From contig CANRPU010000003.1 in assembly GCA_947632555.1 (NCBI GenBank), forward strand, positions 1 to 64,000: 64,000 nucleotides of DNA. The letters run 5' to 3'. A program made the position numbers and the translations under genes. Below the pieces are notes generated by a model that was not told the origin of the DNA, ran no database searches, and worked only from the letters and a program-made list of their open reading frames with translations. Below, piece after piece: positions 1 through 8,500 of the stretch (the first letter of the stretch is position 1; each line of letters opens with the position of its first letter). The DNA comes from an uncultured Lachnospiraceae bacterium. Lineage in GTDB: Bacteria; Bacillota; Clostridia; Lachnospirales; Lachnospiraceae.

Positions 1-121
1 CAGGAAACATTATACAAGTTTTAAAAAGTAAATGCACTATTATTGCAAAAAAGAGAAGTTAGTTTTTTATTTTACAATTTTTTGAAAAGTCGTAAAAACT
101 ATAAAAATTTAGGTTTTTAGC

Positions 122-150
122 TTGCGTATCAGAATCTCCTGTGTTATAAT
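122..150 (+). promoter_or_regulatory. Promoter of tRNA-Trp
   Basis: A -35 hexamer TTGCGT (122-127) and a perfect -10 TATAAT (145-150) are separated by 17 bases, about 50 bases before the tRNA. The first 120 bases of the window are AT-rich and show no gene that I can support. Confidence 0.75.
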
Positions 151-201
151 AAAACTCGCTGATGTGGAAGGAAGCTGTTTTGCCGGCTTTCCCACGCGTA
201 C

Positions 202-272
202 AGGGGAATAGTACAGCGGTAGTGCGGCGGTCTCCAAAACCGTAAACGGGAGTTCGATCCTCTCTTCCCCTG
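202..272 (+). tRNA. tRNA-Trp (anticodon CCA)
   Basis: The sequence folds into a full cloverleaf. The acceptor stem AGGGGAA (202-208) pairs with TTCCCCT (265-271), the anticodon stem is 227-231 with 239-243, the anticodon CCA is at 234-236, and the T stem GGGAG/CTCTC encloses TTCGATC. The discriminator is G272. The 3' CCA is not encoded, so it must be added by a nucleotidyltransferase. It has its own promoter and is followed at once by a terminator. Confidence 0.95.
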
Positions 273-280
273 CGAAAAAA

Positions 281-304
281 AGCCCGATGAGATCGGGCTT
301 TTTT
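281..304 (+). terminator. Rho-independent terminator after tRNA-Trp
   Basis: An 8-bp stem AGCCCGAT (281-288) / ATCGGGCT (292-299) with a GAG loop is followed by a T run and preceded by an A run. Because both flanks carry homopolymers it can also work on the minus strand, ending the symporter gene that converges from the right. Confidence 0.9.
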
Positions 305-316
305 GCTGCGCGGGTT

Positions 317-1834
317 TTAGTTGTTTTCCGCTTTGAGAGCTTCTTCCTGCTCTTTTTGGATATCCTCAAAGAAGGACAGCATAGGTTTCAGATCGGTTTC
401 GTTTTTGTCCTTCTTCAATTTACGCCGGGTGTAATTGTTGGTAATGGCGATGACGGTACCGGAAAGGGTGAGCACGCCGATCAGGTTGGGGATCGCCATC
501 AGGCCGTTAAAGGTATCGGAAAGGTTGATGGCCAGATCCGCGTTCAGCGTGGAACCTGCCAGTATGACCGCCAGAAATACCACCTTGTAGAAGATGGTGG
601 ATTTGGTCCCGAATAAGAACTCCCAAGCCTTGGTGCCGTAGAAACTCCAGCCCAGCACTGTGGAAAAGGCAAAGAGGGTAACGGCAATGGCGATGAAGAT
701 ACCGCCGAAGGTACCGAAGCTCTTGTGGAAGGCTTCCGCCGCCAGCGCCAGATTGGTGCTGCCGCTGATGGAAGCGCCGGTATGCAGATCCACAACGCCG
801 CTGGTCAGGATGACCAGAGCGGTCAGGGTGCAGACGATGATGGTGTCCACAAATACTTCAAAGATACCCCACAGTCCCTGGGTAACGGGTTCTTTTACAT
901 TGGAAGCGGAGTGGACCATAACGGAAGAACCCAGACCTGCTTCGTTGGAGAACACGCCGCGCTTAAAGCCCCAGGTAATGGCCTGTTTGATCACATAGCC
1001 GCCCACGCCGCCGGCAGCGGCTTCCAGGCTGAACGCGTTGGTGAAGATGGAAGCGAACGCGGGTCCTACCATATTGATATTCATGATCACAATGACGAGC
1101 GCGCCTACAATGTAGAAGATCGCCATAAAAGGCACGATCCTCTCATTGGCCTTGGCGATACGGGTGATGCCGCCGATAATGACCAAAGCGGCCACGATCA
1201 CCAGAAGGGACCCCAGGATCAGGGAATCATACAGGGCGCTGCCGGTAATGGAAAATACGGTCAGTACGCTTTCCTTGATGGAAACCACCTGTCCCATGTT
1301 GCCGATGCCGAAAGAGGCCATAACGGCGAAGACGGAAAAAAGAACAGCCAGGATTTTGCCGATCTGCCTGCAGTGCTTTTTGGAACCCAGACCGTCCCGC
1401 AGATAGTACATGGCGCCTCCGCTCCATTCGCCTTTGGAATTGCGGCGGCGGAAGAAGATGCCCAGCACATTTTCGGAGTAATTGGTCATCATGCCTACGA
1501 TGGCCGCGATCCACATCCAGAATACGGCTCCGGGGCCGCCCATGGTAATGGCGTAGGCGATACCGGAAATGTTGCCGGTGCCGATGGTAGCGGAAAGAGC
1601 GGTACAGAGAGCCTGGAATTGGGAAATGGAATGTTTGTCATCGCTCTTCAGGATGTCTTTTTTCCTAAACAGGCTGCCGATGGTTTCCTTCATCCAGTGC
1701 CCGAAATGGGAAAACTGGAAGAATTTGGTGGTTACGGTCATGATGATACCGGTGCCGATCAGTAAAATCAGCGCGGGAACGCCCCAGACCACATTGTTGA
1801 CGGCGCTGTTGACCTTTTCAATCATCTCTAACAT
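317..1834 (-). CDS. Alanine/glycine:cation symporter (AGCS family)
   Basis: This 505-residue integral membrane protein belongs to the AgcS/AlsT family of sodium-coupled alanine or glycine importers. Hydrophobic segments run through nearly the whole length. Family features include the N-terminal run with VPALILLIGTGI, the stretch GTGNISGIAYAITMGGPGA near residue 100, and FSNEAGLGSS near residue 290. The C terminus is a charged cytoplasmic tail. The start ATG is preceded by GGAGG at good spacing, and a separate promoter lies upstream. The gene is monocistronic and converges on the tRNA terminator. Substrate preference cannot be read from the sequence. Confidence 0.93.
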   Translation of the reverse strand: MLEMIEKVNSAVNNVVWGVPALILLIGTGIIMTVTTKFFQFSHFGHWMKETIGSLFRKKDILKSDDKHSISQFQALCTALSATIGTGNISGIAYAITMGGPGAVFWMWIAAIVGMMTNYSENVLGIFFRRRNSKGEWSGGAMYYLRDGLGSKKHCRQIGKILAVLFSVFAVMASFGIGNMGQVVSIKESVLTVFSITGSALYDSLILGSLLVIVAALVIIGGITRIAKANERIVPFMAIFYIVGALVIVIMNINMVGPAFASIFTNAFSLEAAAGGVGGYVIKQAITWGFKRGVFSNEAGLGSSVMVHSASNVKEPVTQGLWGIFEVFVDTIIVCTLTALVILTSGVVDLHTGASISGSTNLALAAEAFHKSFGTFGGIFIAIAVTLFAFSTVLGWSFYGTKAWEFLFGTKSTIFYKVVFLAVILAGSTLNADLAINLSDTFNGLMAIPNLIGVLTLSGTVIAITNNYTRRKLKKDKNETDLKPMLSFFEDIQKEQEEALKAENN

Positions 1835-1863
1835 TTCATAATGCCTCCTCTGGTATTTCTTGA

Positions 1864-1883
1864 CGTTGTAACACGGTACAACG
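1864..1883 (-). promoter_or_regulatory. Inverted repeat in the leader of the AGCS gene
   Basis: CGTTGTA (1864-1870) and TACAACG (1877-1883) form a perfect 7-bp inverted repeat with a 6-base spacer. It falls just downstream of the predicted transcription start, a usual place for a repressor operator; it could also be a small RNA hairpin. No regulator is identified. Confidence 0.4.
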
Positions 1884-1902
1884 GTAAAGTGATAACAAAG
1901 GT

Positions 1903-1931
1903 ATTTTAAACGATAATCTCCATACAGTCAA
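1903..1931 (-). promoter_or_regulatory. Promoter of the AGCS symporter gene
   Basis: On the minus strand TTGACT (1931-1926) and TAAAAT (1908-1903) are 17 bases apart, which places the transcript start near 1896 and leaves a leader of about 60 bases. Confidence 0.7.
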
Positions 1932-1961
1932 TGAAAAGTTTACAAAATGCTCAGAAAAAGT

Positions 1962-2606
1962 TTATAATAGTTTTAGAAACGCCAGGAGCAGCAGTATGAT
2001 GCCGCTGATCCACGCCGCGTTAAAAGGCAGGCTCTTCGCGGCCCGGGTTCCCAGTGTGACGCCCAGAAACAGGGCGGCGGCTTCCACGATCAGGGAGCAG
2101 AAAAAAAGCGCCAGAGAACCGGCGGCCCCGTCCAGAGCGGCACCGAAACCCACCGCGCAGCCGTCCAGGGAGAGGGCGGCTGCCAGTGAAGCCGCTTCTT
2201 TCGGGGAAATGGTCTTGGAATGGTCCAGGTCGGCCGCCTGAGGGTCGGCGTAGAGGCTTAAGACAAACCGGAAACTGCAGAAAGAAAAATGAAAATTACT
2301 GCTGATGGCGCCGTATCTGTGGATCAGTGTCTTGGCCAGACCGTCCAGGAGTTTGACAATGCCAAGCAGCAGCAGAATGACAAAGCTGAGGGCCGTGGTA
2401 AGCCCCGGAGGGATCCGGCTCCCCAGCAGGGCGCCCACGATAAGGGCCGCTCCCAGCGTCAGGCTGCATATGGCATCTATGATGAACGCGGAAGCCCATG
2501 GAATACGGATATTGTTCATTCCGTAGGAAAAACCGGCTACAAATACATCCAGAGAAAGCGCCACGGAAAGAAAGAGCGCTTCCGTAAAGACAGAAAATAG
2601 CTGCAA
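1962..2606 (-). CDS. ytaF: Sporulation membrane protein YtaF (MntP-like fold)
   Basis: This 214-residue multi-pass membrane protein resembles YtaF, a sporulation-associated member of the MntP/manganese-efflux superfamily. It shows two related halves, each with an acidic residue in a membrane helix: SLDVFVAGFSYGMNNI near residue 20 and SLDGCAVGFGAALDG near residue 147. The repeated S-L-D motif is typical of the family. The start is a TTG with AGGA about ten bases upstream; no in-frame ATG fits. It is transcribed divergently from the cysteine-cluster protein. A role in sporulation is inferred from the family name, and direct metal transport has not been shown here. Confidence 0.85.
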   Translation of the reverse strand: MQLFSVFTEALFLSVALSLDVFVAGFSYGMNNIRIPWASAFIIDAICSLTLGAALIVGALLGSRIPPGLTTALSFVILLLLGIVKLLDGLAKTLIHRYGAISSNFHFSFCSFRFVLSLYADPQAADLDHSKTISPKEAASLAAALSLDGCAVGFGAALDGAAGSLALFFCSLIVEAAALFLGVTLGTRAAKSLPFNAAWISGIILLLLAFLKLL

Positions 2607-2673
2607 GAATATCGCATCCTGTTTTTATTTTTTACTTGCATAATATTCAGATGAGCGAAAGGAAGTGCAGAAC

Positions 2674-3306
2674 ATGAAACTGTACGGACAAAACGATATG
2701 GTGAGGGTGGGCTGCCATGACTGCATGGGCTGTTCCCAATGCTGCAGGGGCATGGGGGACACCGTTCTTCTGGATGCCTACGATGTGTACAGGCTGACGG
2801 GCAGACTGGGATGCGGGTTTGAAACCCTGCTGGAAAGCTGCGTGGAGCTGCACGTGGAGGAGGGGCTGCTTCTGCCCAATCTGCGGATGGAGGAGGACAG
2901 CGGCTGCTGCGTATTCTTAAAGGAAGGACGCTGCGTCATCCATGAGGACAGGCCGGGACTGTGCAGGGCTTTTCCGCTGGGACGCAGCTATGAGGACGGG
3001 AAACTGGGATATTTTCTGCTGGAAGACTGTCCGCGGGAAAACAAGACCAAGGTCAAGGTGGAAAAATGGATCGGTATCCCGCAGGCAGAGGCCTATCAGG
3101 ATTTTCTGGTAAGCTGGCACTATCTGGTAAAGGACATAAAGGCCTGTACCGCCAGGCTCTGCGCAGAGGATTCCTCTCAGGAGCGGCTGAAGGAATGCAG
3201 CCTGCTGTTTTTGCGCATCTTTTTCCTGCGCGGTTATCATGAGGAAGAGCAGGATTTCTTCACCCAGTACAGCGCGCGGCTGAAAGAATTCAGGCGGCTC
3301 CTGTAA
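2674..3306 (+). CDS. YkgJ-family cysteine-cluster protein
   Basis: The 210-residue product carries the zinc- or iron-chelating cysteine cluster of the YkgJ family: CHDCMGCSQCCRGMG close to the N terminus, CCVFLKEGRCVIHEDRPGLC in the middle, and a cysteine in LLEDCPRE. Proteins of this family are thought to bind a metal or iron-sulfur cluster, but their reaction is not established. The ATG at 2674 was preferred over the GTG at 2665, because AAAGGA lies ten bases before the ATG and touches the GTG. A short gap with no clear terminator separates it from the deacetylase downstream. Confidence 0.85.
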   Translation: MKLYGQNDMVRVGCHDCMGCSQCCRGMGDTVLLDAYDVYRLTGRLGCGFETLLESCVELHVEEGLLLPNLRMEEDSGCCVFLKEGRCVIHEDRPGLCRAFPLGRSYEDGKLGYFLLEDCPRENKTKVKVEKWIGIPQAEAYQDFLVSWHYLVKDIKACTARLCAEDSSQERLKECSLLFLRIFFLRGYHEEEQDFFTQYSARLKEFRRLL

Positions 3307-3362
3307 ACAGAAGGCGCGGGAAAGGTACTTATTATTATATTAGTTAGAGAAAGGAGTGCTTT

Positions 3363-4064
3363 ATGAGCAAAGCTGTTTTAACGATTGATGATATCGCGTC
3401 CGCCAACACGCCGGCCATTGTGGATTATCTGTGTGAAAAACGGATCCCGGTGATCCTGTTCGCGGTGGGAGAAAATGTGGAGAAGCATTATCAGGAGGCC
3501 CTGTACGCGCTGCGAAAGGGGATGGTGATAGGGAATCACAGTTATTCTCATCCGGAATTTTCTTCTTTGTCCCTGCGGGAGGGGATCGCCGAAATTGAAA
3601 AAAACGAGGCGCTTTTGGACACGCTCTACGCGGATGCCGGCGTGCCCAGGCTCTGCAGGCCTTTCCGCTTTCCCTATGGGGACAAGGGAGGCGCGAACAA
3701 GGAGGCGCTGCAGGCTTATTTGAAAGAACGGGGATTTGACAAGGTGGACGATTCCGGGATCAAAGGGGCCTGGTATGAGGCGCAGAACCAGTACGGGGAT
3801 GTGGACACCCTCTGGACCTTTGATTTCGGGGAATGGCAGATACGGAAAGGAGCGGCTTTTACCGCGGAGGACGTGCTGCGGCGGATGCACGAAGCGCATC
3901 CTGGCTACGGGGAAGCGCTGTTTGAAGAGAAAAGCAGTCATATCCTGCTTCTGCACGCTCATGACGAAACGGAGGCAGAGGTGCCGGGATATTACCGGAT
4001 CTTTCTGGAGGAAGCCATGGCCGGCGGAGTGGAATTTGAGGCGCCCCGCTTCCTCAGACTGTAG
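3363..4064 (+). CDS. Polysaccharide deacetylase family protein (NodB domain)
   Basis: This 233-residue protein is a NodB-type carbohydrate esterase 4 member. The aspartate pair appears as TIDDIAS at residues 6-12, the metal-binding histidines as GNHSYSHPEF near residue 59, and the later motifs as RPFRFPYGDKGG near residue 99 and LLLHAHDE near the C terminus. Such enzymes remove N- or O-acetyl groups from cell-wall or other glycans. There is no signal peptide, so an intracellular substrate or an atypical role is possible. The start has AAAGGAG seven bases upstream. A hairpin terminator follows the gene. Confidence 0.87.
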   Translation: MSKAVLTIDDIASANTPAIVDYLCEKRIPVILFAVGENVEKHYQEALYALRKGMVIGNHSYSHPEFSSLSLREGIAEIEKNEALLDTLYADAGVPRLCRPFRFPYGDKGGANKEALQAYLKERGFDKVDDSGIKGAWYEAQNQYGDVDTLWTFDFGEWQIRKGAAFTAEDVLRRMHEAHPGYGEALFEEKSSHILLLHAHDETEAEVPGYYRIFLEEAMAGGVEFEAPRFLRL

Positions 4065-4080
4065 AAAAGGACGCAATCAA

Positions 4081-4110
4081 AAGCCCTGTCGGGGGAAACC
4101 GGCAGGGCTT
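4081..4110 (+). terminator. Terminator-like hairpin after the deacetylase gene
   Basis: A 12-bp stem AAGCCCTGTCGG / CCGGCAGGGCTT closes a 6-base loop. The following T run is short, so termination strength is uncertain. Confidence 0.65.
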
Positions 4111-4321
4111 TCGATTGTGTAAAAGGGGAATTTCCGGAATTGCTAATTAGCAGACCTGACTTCTCAATCAGGACACTTACAGCATACAATAGGACAAGCG
4201 TTAAATCTATAACAATATTGCATTGAAATAACATTATATTAGCGAAAAATGTAAAAACCCGTTCCAATCTTAGGATTTTTTATACATTTTGAAAAGACTT
4301 ACTGTACTTTTTAAAAAAATA
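4111..4321. other. AT-rich intergenic region with a 12-bp palindrome
   Basis: This gap has no supported gene. It holds a perfect palindrome TGCTAATTAGCA (4141-4152) and a small hairpin CCTGA/TCAGG just after it, followed by about 130 bases of AT-rich DNA. The palindrome could be an operator, for example for the TetR-type regulator encoded downstream, but it lies about 170 bases before the promoter. Confidence 0.4.
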
Positions 4322-4330
4322 TGGTACAAT
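4322..4330 (+). promoter_or_regulatory. Extended -10 promoter of the unknown gene and tetR
   Basis: TGG directly precedes TACAAT (4325-4330), giving an extended -10 element. No good -35 hexamer is visible at the usual distance, which fits an extended -10 promoter. Confidence 0.6.
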
Positions 4331-4368
4331 AAAACTACATGAGTGTCATATTATGGGGGTAGTTGTTT

Positions 4369-4833
4369 TTGGAACAGGATATAGAATACAGGCGACAATT
4401 AATGGAGGGCTACCGGAAAGAGGTGGAACCGCTGTTTCGGTATCTGCCCTGGCTGGAAGAGAAGCGCGGGAAGAGCGTGAGTTCCAACTATGAGAACGAC
4501 AGGCTGCGCTCCGTATCGTTTCCCGTGTATGACGGCACCCTGATGAGCTTTGTCAGGCAGGTGCAGAAAAGTACTCTGACGGACAGGAATTACGTCTATA
4601 CATATTACCGCTGCGGCATCAAGAGTACGGAGGATGAGCACAGGCTGATAGGGGAAGTGACCATCAGAAATGTGGAAGTACTGACTGCCATACTGTCTAA
4701 TTATATCTGCGGCGGTATGACAAAGGGCTGGCTGTGGCCGAAAGCGGTGGAAGAGGGGATTTTTCTGGAGATCCTCTTAAAATTCAAAGAGCTGTTTACC
4801 AAATGGGACCAGCCGTTCGGAGTACAGGAGTAG
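4369..4833 (+). CDS. Conserved hypothetical protein, about 154 residues
   Basis: I do not recognise this family. The protein is soluble, with no signal peptide or membrane segment, and is rich in aromatic and charged residues (YRRQLMEGYRKEVEPLF, FPVYDGTLMSFVRQV, YTYYRCGI). It begins at a TTG; of two nearby in-frame TTG codons (4363 and 4369) the second is favoured, because GGGGG ends nine bases before it. The stop is only three bases before the tetR start, so the two are almost certainly co-transcribed and may be functionally linked. Confidence 0.75.
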   Translation: MEQDIEYRRQLMEGYRKEVEPLFRYLPWLEEKRGKSVSSNYENDRLRSVSFPVYDGTLMSFVRQVQKSTLTDRNYVYTYYRCGIKSTEDEHRLIGEVTIRNVEVLTAILSNYICGGMTKGWLWPKAVEEGIFLEILLKFKELFTKWDQPFGVQE

Positions 4834-4836
4834 GGT

Positions 4837-5424
4837 ATGGGCGAAAAGTCATTGCAAAAGAAAAGGTTTATTTTGGAAACCGCGAGAAAAGTGTTTATGG
4901 AGAAGGGCTACAAGAACGTTACCATGAAGGATATCGTGGAAGCGTGCGAGATCAGCCGGGGGGGATTGTATCTGTACTTTGGCAGTACGGCGGAGATCTT
5001 CATGGAAGTACTGCGCATGGAAACGGAAGAAGCGGACGATGTTTTTTCCGACAGCATTACGGAAGATGCCACCGTGGCGGATATCCTGATGCTGTTTTTA
5101 AAGGAGCAGAAGAGGGAACTGCTGCGTAAACGGAACAATCTGACCGTAGCCACTTACGAGTATTATTTCGGCGAGGCCGTACCCAAAAAGGACAATATTC
5201 TGAAACATCGGTTTGACGCGGCGGTGAAGATCATCGAGAAGCTGTTGGAGGCCGGTGTGGAAAACGGCGAGTTTTATTGCGAGGACTGTCACGGAATGGC
5301 GCGCAATATTATGTTTGTGCTGGAAGGCCTCAAGATTTCCGCGCATACCGTGGGCGTGACGGAAGATATGGTGGATGAGGAACTGATCTTTATTCTGCGT
5401 GAGCTTGGAATCGAAGACGAATAG
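4837..5424 (+). CDS. TetR/AcrR family transcriptional regulator
   Basis: The 195-residue product has a TetR-type N-terminal DNA-binding domain. Residues 1-60 contain ILETARKVFMEKGYKNVTMK, then DIVEACEISRGGLYLYF, the usual helix-turn-helix with its aromatic end. The remaining two thirds form the helical ligand-binding and dimerisation domain. It follows the unknown gene by three bases. The gene order suggests it controls its own operon, perhaps through a palindrome upstream. The ligand is unknown. A hairpin with a short T run follows the stop codon. Confidence 0.92.
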   Translation: MGEKSLQKKRFILETARKVFMEKGYKNVTMKDIVEACEISRGGLYLYFGSTAEIFMEVLRMETEEADDVFSDSITEDATVADILMLFLKEQKRELLRKRNNLTVATYEYYFGEAVPKKDNILKHRFDAAVKIIEKLLEAGVENGEFYCEDCHGMARNIMFVLEGLKISAHTVGVTEDMVDEELIFILRELGIEDE

Positions 5425-5436
5425 GCAGCAGGCAAG

Positions 5437-5469
5437 ATGCTTCAGGTACGCGTGTCCTGAGGCATTTTC
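5437..5469 (+). terminator. Probable terminator after tetR
   Basis: ATGCTTCAGG (5437-5446) pairs with CCTGAGGCAT (5456-5465) with one G-T wobble, followed by TTTT. It separates the regulator gene from purL. Confidence 0.6.
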
Positions 5470-5536
5470 CCGGCATAGGAGATTTTTTCCGGGCATGTCA
5501 CAAAACGATGCGCGCGGCGCGTATATGGAGGATGTT

Positions 5537-8500
5537 ATGGGAAACGTAAAACGTATCTATGTAGAAAAAAAGCCCCCCTTCGCGGTGAAGGAGAAGGAAC
5601 TGCTGGAGGAACTGAGGAATTACCTCGGGATCGGAGGCATTAAGCGGGTGCGCGTGTTCATCCGCTATGATGTGGAAAATATTTCCGAAGAGGTGTTTGA
5701 GAAAGCGTGCAGGACCGTGTTTTCCGAGCCGCCTGTGGACGAACTGTACCGGGAGCATATTGATCTGCTTCCGGGGGAAAGGGTGTTCAGCGTGGAATAT
5801 CTGCCCGGCCAGTTTGACCAGCGCGCGGATTCCGCGGTGCAGTGCGTGAAGTTTTTAAAAGAGGACGAGGATCCCATTATCCGGACCGCCGTGACCTATG
5901 TGGTGGGCGGCAGCGTATCCGATGAGGAGTTTGCCAGGATCAAGGCGTACTGCATCAATCCGGTGGATTCCCGTGAAACCGATATGATCAAGCCGGATAC
6001 GCTGGTGACGGCTTTTGAGGAACCCGCGGATGTCAAGGTCTTTACGGGATTTTCCTCCATGCCGGAGGAAGAGCTGCGGGATCTGTATGATTCTCTGGGA
6101 CTGGCCATGACTTTCCAGGATTTCAGGCATATTCAGAACTATTTTGCCGGCGAGGAGCATCGGGATCCCACCATGACGGAGATCAGGGTGTTGGATACTT
6201 ACTGGTCCGACCACTGCCGTCATACCACGTTTTCCACGGAGCTAACAAAGGTGGAATTTGGAGAAGGATATTACAGGGAGCCGCTGGAAACCACTTACCA
6301 GAGCTATCTGGATACCAGGGAGGAGATCTTCGCGGGAAGGAAAGACAAATTTGTCTGTCTGATGGACCTGGCTCTGATGGCCATGCGCAAGCTGAAAAAA
6401 GACGGGAAGCTGGAAGATATGGAGCAGTCGGATGAGATCAACGCCTGCTCGGTAGTGGTTCCCGTGGAAATGGATTACGGCGATGAGAAAGTGACGGAAG
6501 AGTGGCTGGTGTTCTTTAAAAACGAAACCCACAACCACCCTACGGAGATAGAGCCCTTCGGCGGCGCCGCTACCTGTCTGGGCGGCGCGATCAGAGATCC
6601 TCTTTCCGGAAGAGGTTACGTATATCAGGCCATGCGTGTCACCGGCGCGGCGGACCCTACGGTGCCCGTATCGGAAACGCTGCACGGGAAGCTGTCCCAG
6701 AAGAAACTGGTCAGGGGCGCGGCGGCAGGATATTCTTCCTATGGCAACCAGATCGGGCTTGCCACCGGCTACGTCAAGGAGATCTACCATCCTGACTATG
6801 TGGCGAAGCGTATGGAGATTGGCGCCGTAATGGGCGCTGCCCCCAGAAAAAACGTGATCCGGGAAACTTCGGATCCCGGCGATATCATCATCCTGCTGGG
6901 AGGACGGACCGGACGTGACGGCTGCGGCGGCGCTACCGGCTCTTCCAAGGTGCATACGGATACTTCCATTGAAACCTGCGGCGCTGAAGTGCAGAAGGGC
7001 AACGCGCCTACGGAACGTAAGATCCAGAGGCTTTTCCGCAGGGAAGAGGTCAGCCGCCTGATCAAGAAGTGCAATGATTTCGGTGCGGGGGGCGTGTCCG
7101 TGGCCATCGGCGAGCTGGCGGACGGCCTGACGGTGGATCTGGATAAGGTACCCAAGAAATACGCCGGTCTGGACGGTACGGAACTGGCCATCTCCGAATC
7201 CCAGGAGCGGATGGCAGTGGTAGTGGCGCCCAAAGACGTGGATGCTTTCCTGGGATACGCCGCGGAGGAGAACCTGGAGGCGGTGCCCGTCGCGGAAGTA
7301 ACGAAGGAGCCCCGTCTGGTGCTGAACTGGAGGGGAAAGGACATAGTGAATCTTTCCAGGGCCTTTCTGGATACCAACGGCGCGCATCAGGAAACGGCGG
7401 TCAAGGTGGATATTCCCTCCCGGGAGGATAATTATCTGAATAAAACAGCGGTTCCCGCCGTGGAAGCCAAACTGGAGGAAAAGGATATAAAGGGCGCGTG
7501 GCTGGCGCTTCTGGCCGATCTGAACGTCTGCTCCCAGAAGGGACTGGTGGAAATGTTTGATTCTTCCATCGGCGCGGCCAGCGTACTGATGCCCTACGGC
7601 GGCAGATACCAGCTGACGGAAACCCAGACCATGGTGGCCAAACTGCCCGTGCTGCGGGGAAGTACGGATACCGTTACCATGATGAGCTGCGGTTTTGATC
7701 CTTATCTTTCTTCCTGGAGCCCTTATCACGGCGCGGTTTACGCCGTAGTGGAATCCATGGCGAAGATTGTGGCTTCCGGCGGAGATTACAGAAAGATCCG
7801 TTTTACTTTTCAGGAATATTTCCGGCGCATGACCTCGGATCCCCATAGATGGAGCCAGCCGTTTTCGGCTCTTCTGGGCGCTTATGACGCGCAGATCGGG
7901 TTTGGTCTGCCATCCATCGGCGGGAAGGATTCCATGTCCGGTACTTTCAATGACATTGACGTGCCGCCCACGCTGGTTTCCTTTGCCGTGGACGTGGCGG
8001 AATGCGGGGATATCATTACCCCCGAATTAAAGCGGGCAGGCAGCAGGCTGGTGCGCTTTAAGATCGAAAAAGACGATTACGATGTGCCTGTTTACGAAAA
8101 GGTAATGGAACTGTATGACACGGTAGCGGATCTGATCCGTAAAAAGGTCATCCTCTCCGCCTACGCGCTGGACAGCAGAGGTCTGGCGGCCGCGATCTCC
8201 AAAATGGCCTTTGGCAACAAACTGGGTGTCAGGATACAGGAAGACCTGCAGGAGAGTGTGCTGTTTGAAAACGCCCTGGGTGATATTGTGGCGGAAGTGG
8301 CCGCGGATAAAACGGAAATGCTGGCGGAAACGGACTGCATGATGGTGGGTACGGTGACGGAAGAGGCCGCGTTTGTTTTCGGCGGCATGACGCTGCCCAT
8401 GGAGGAAGCGCTGGCGGCATGGGAGGGAACCCTGGAAAAGGTATTCCCCACCAAAGCGGAGAAGGATACCTCTCCGGTGGAAAGTCCGGTATTTCAGACG

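Noticed and set aside
725-1765. A 346-codon plus-strand frame opposite the AGCS symporter
   Set aside because: Its translation is glycine- and histidine-rich noise from reading the symporter backwards.
5425-5536. Purine riboswitch before purL
   Set aside because: The gap holds only a small terminator-like hairpin and lacks the conserved three-way junction of a purine aptamer.
6242-7846. A 534-codon open frame on the minus strand inside purL
   Set aside because: It lies wholly antisense to conserved purL motifs, has no family features and no ribosome binding site. GC-rich third positions in the real gene keep the opposite frame open.
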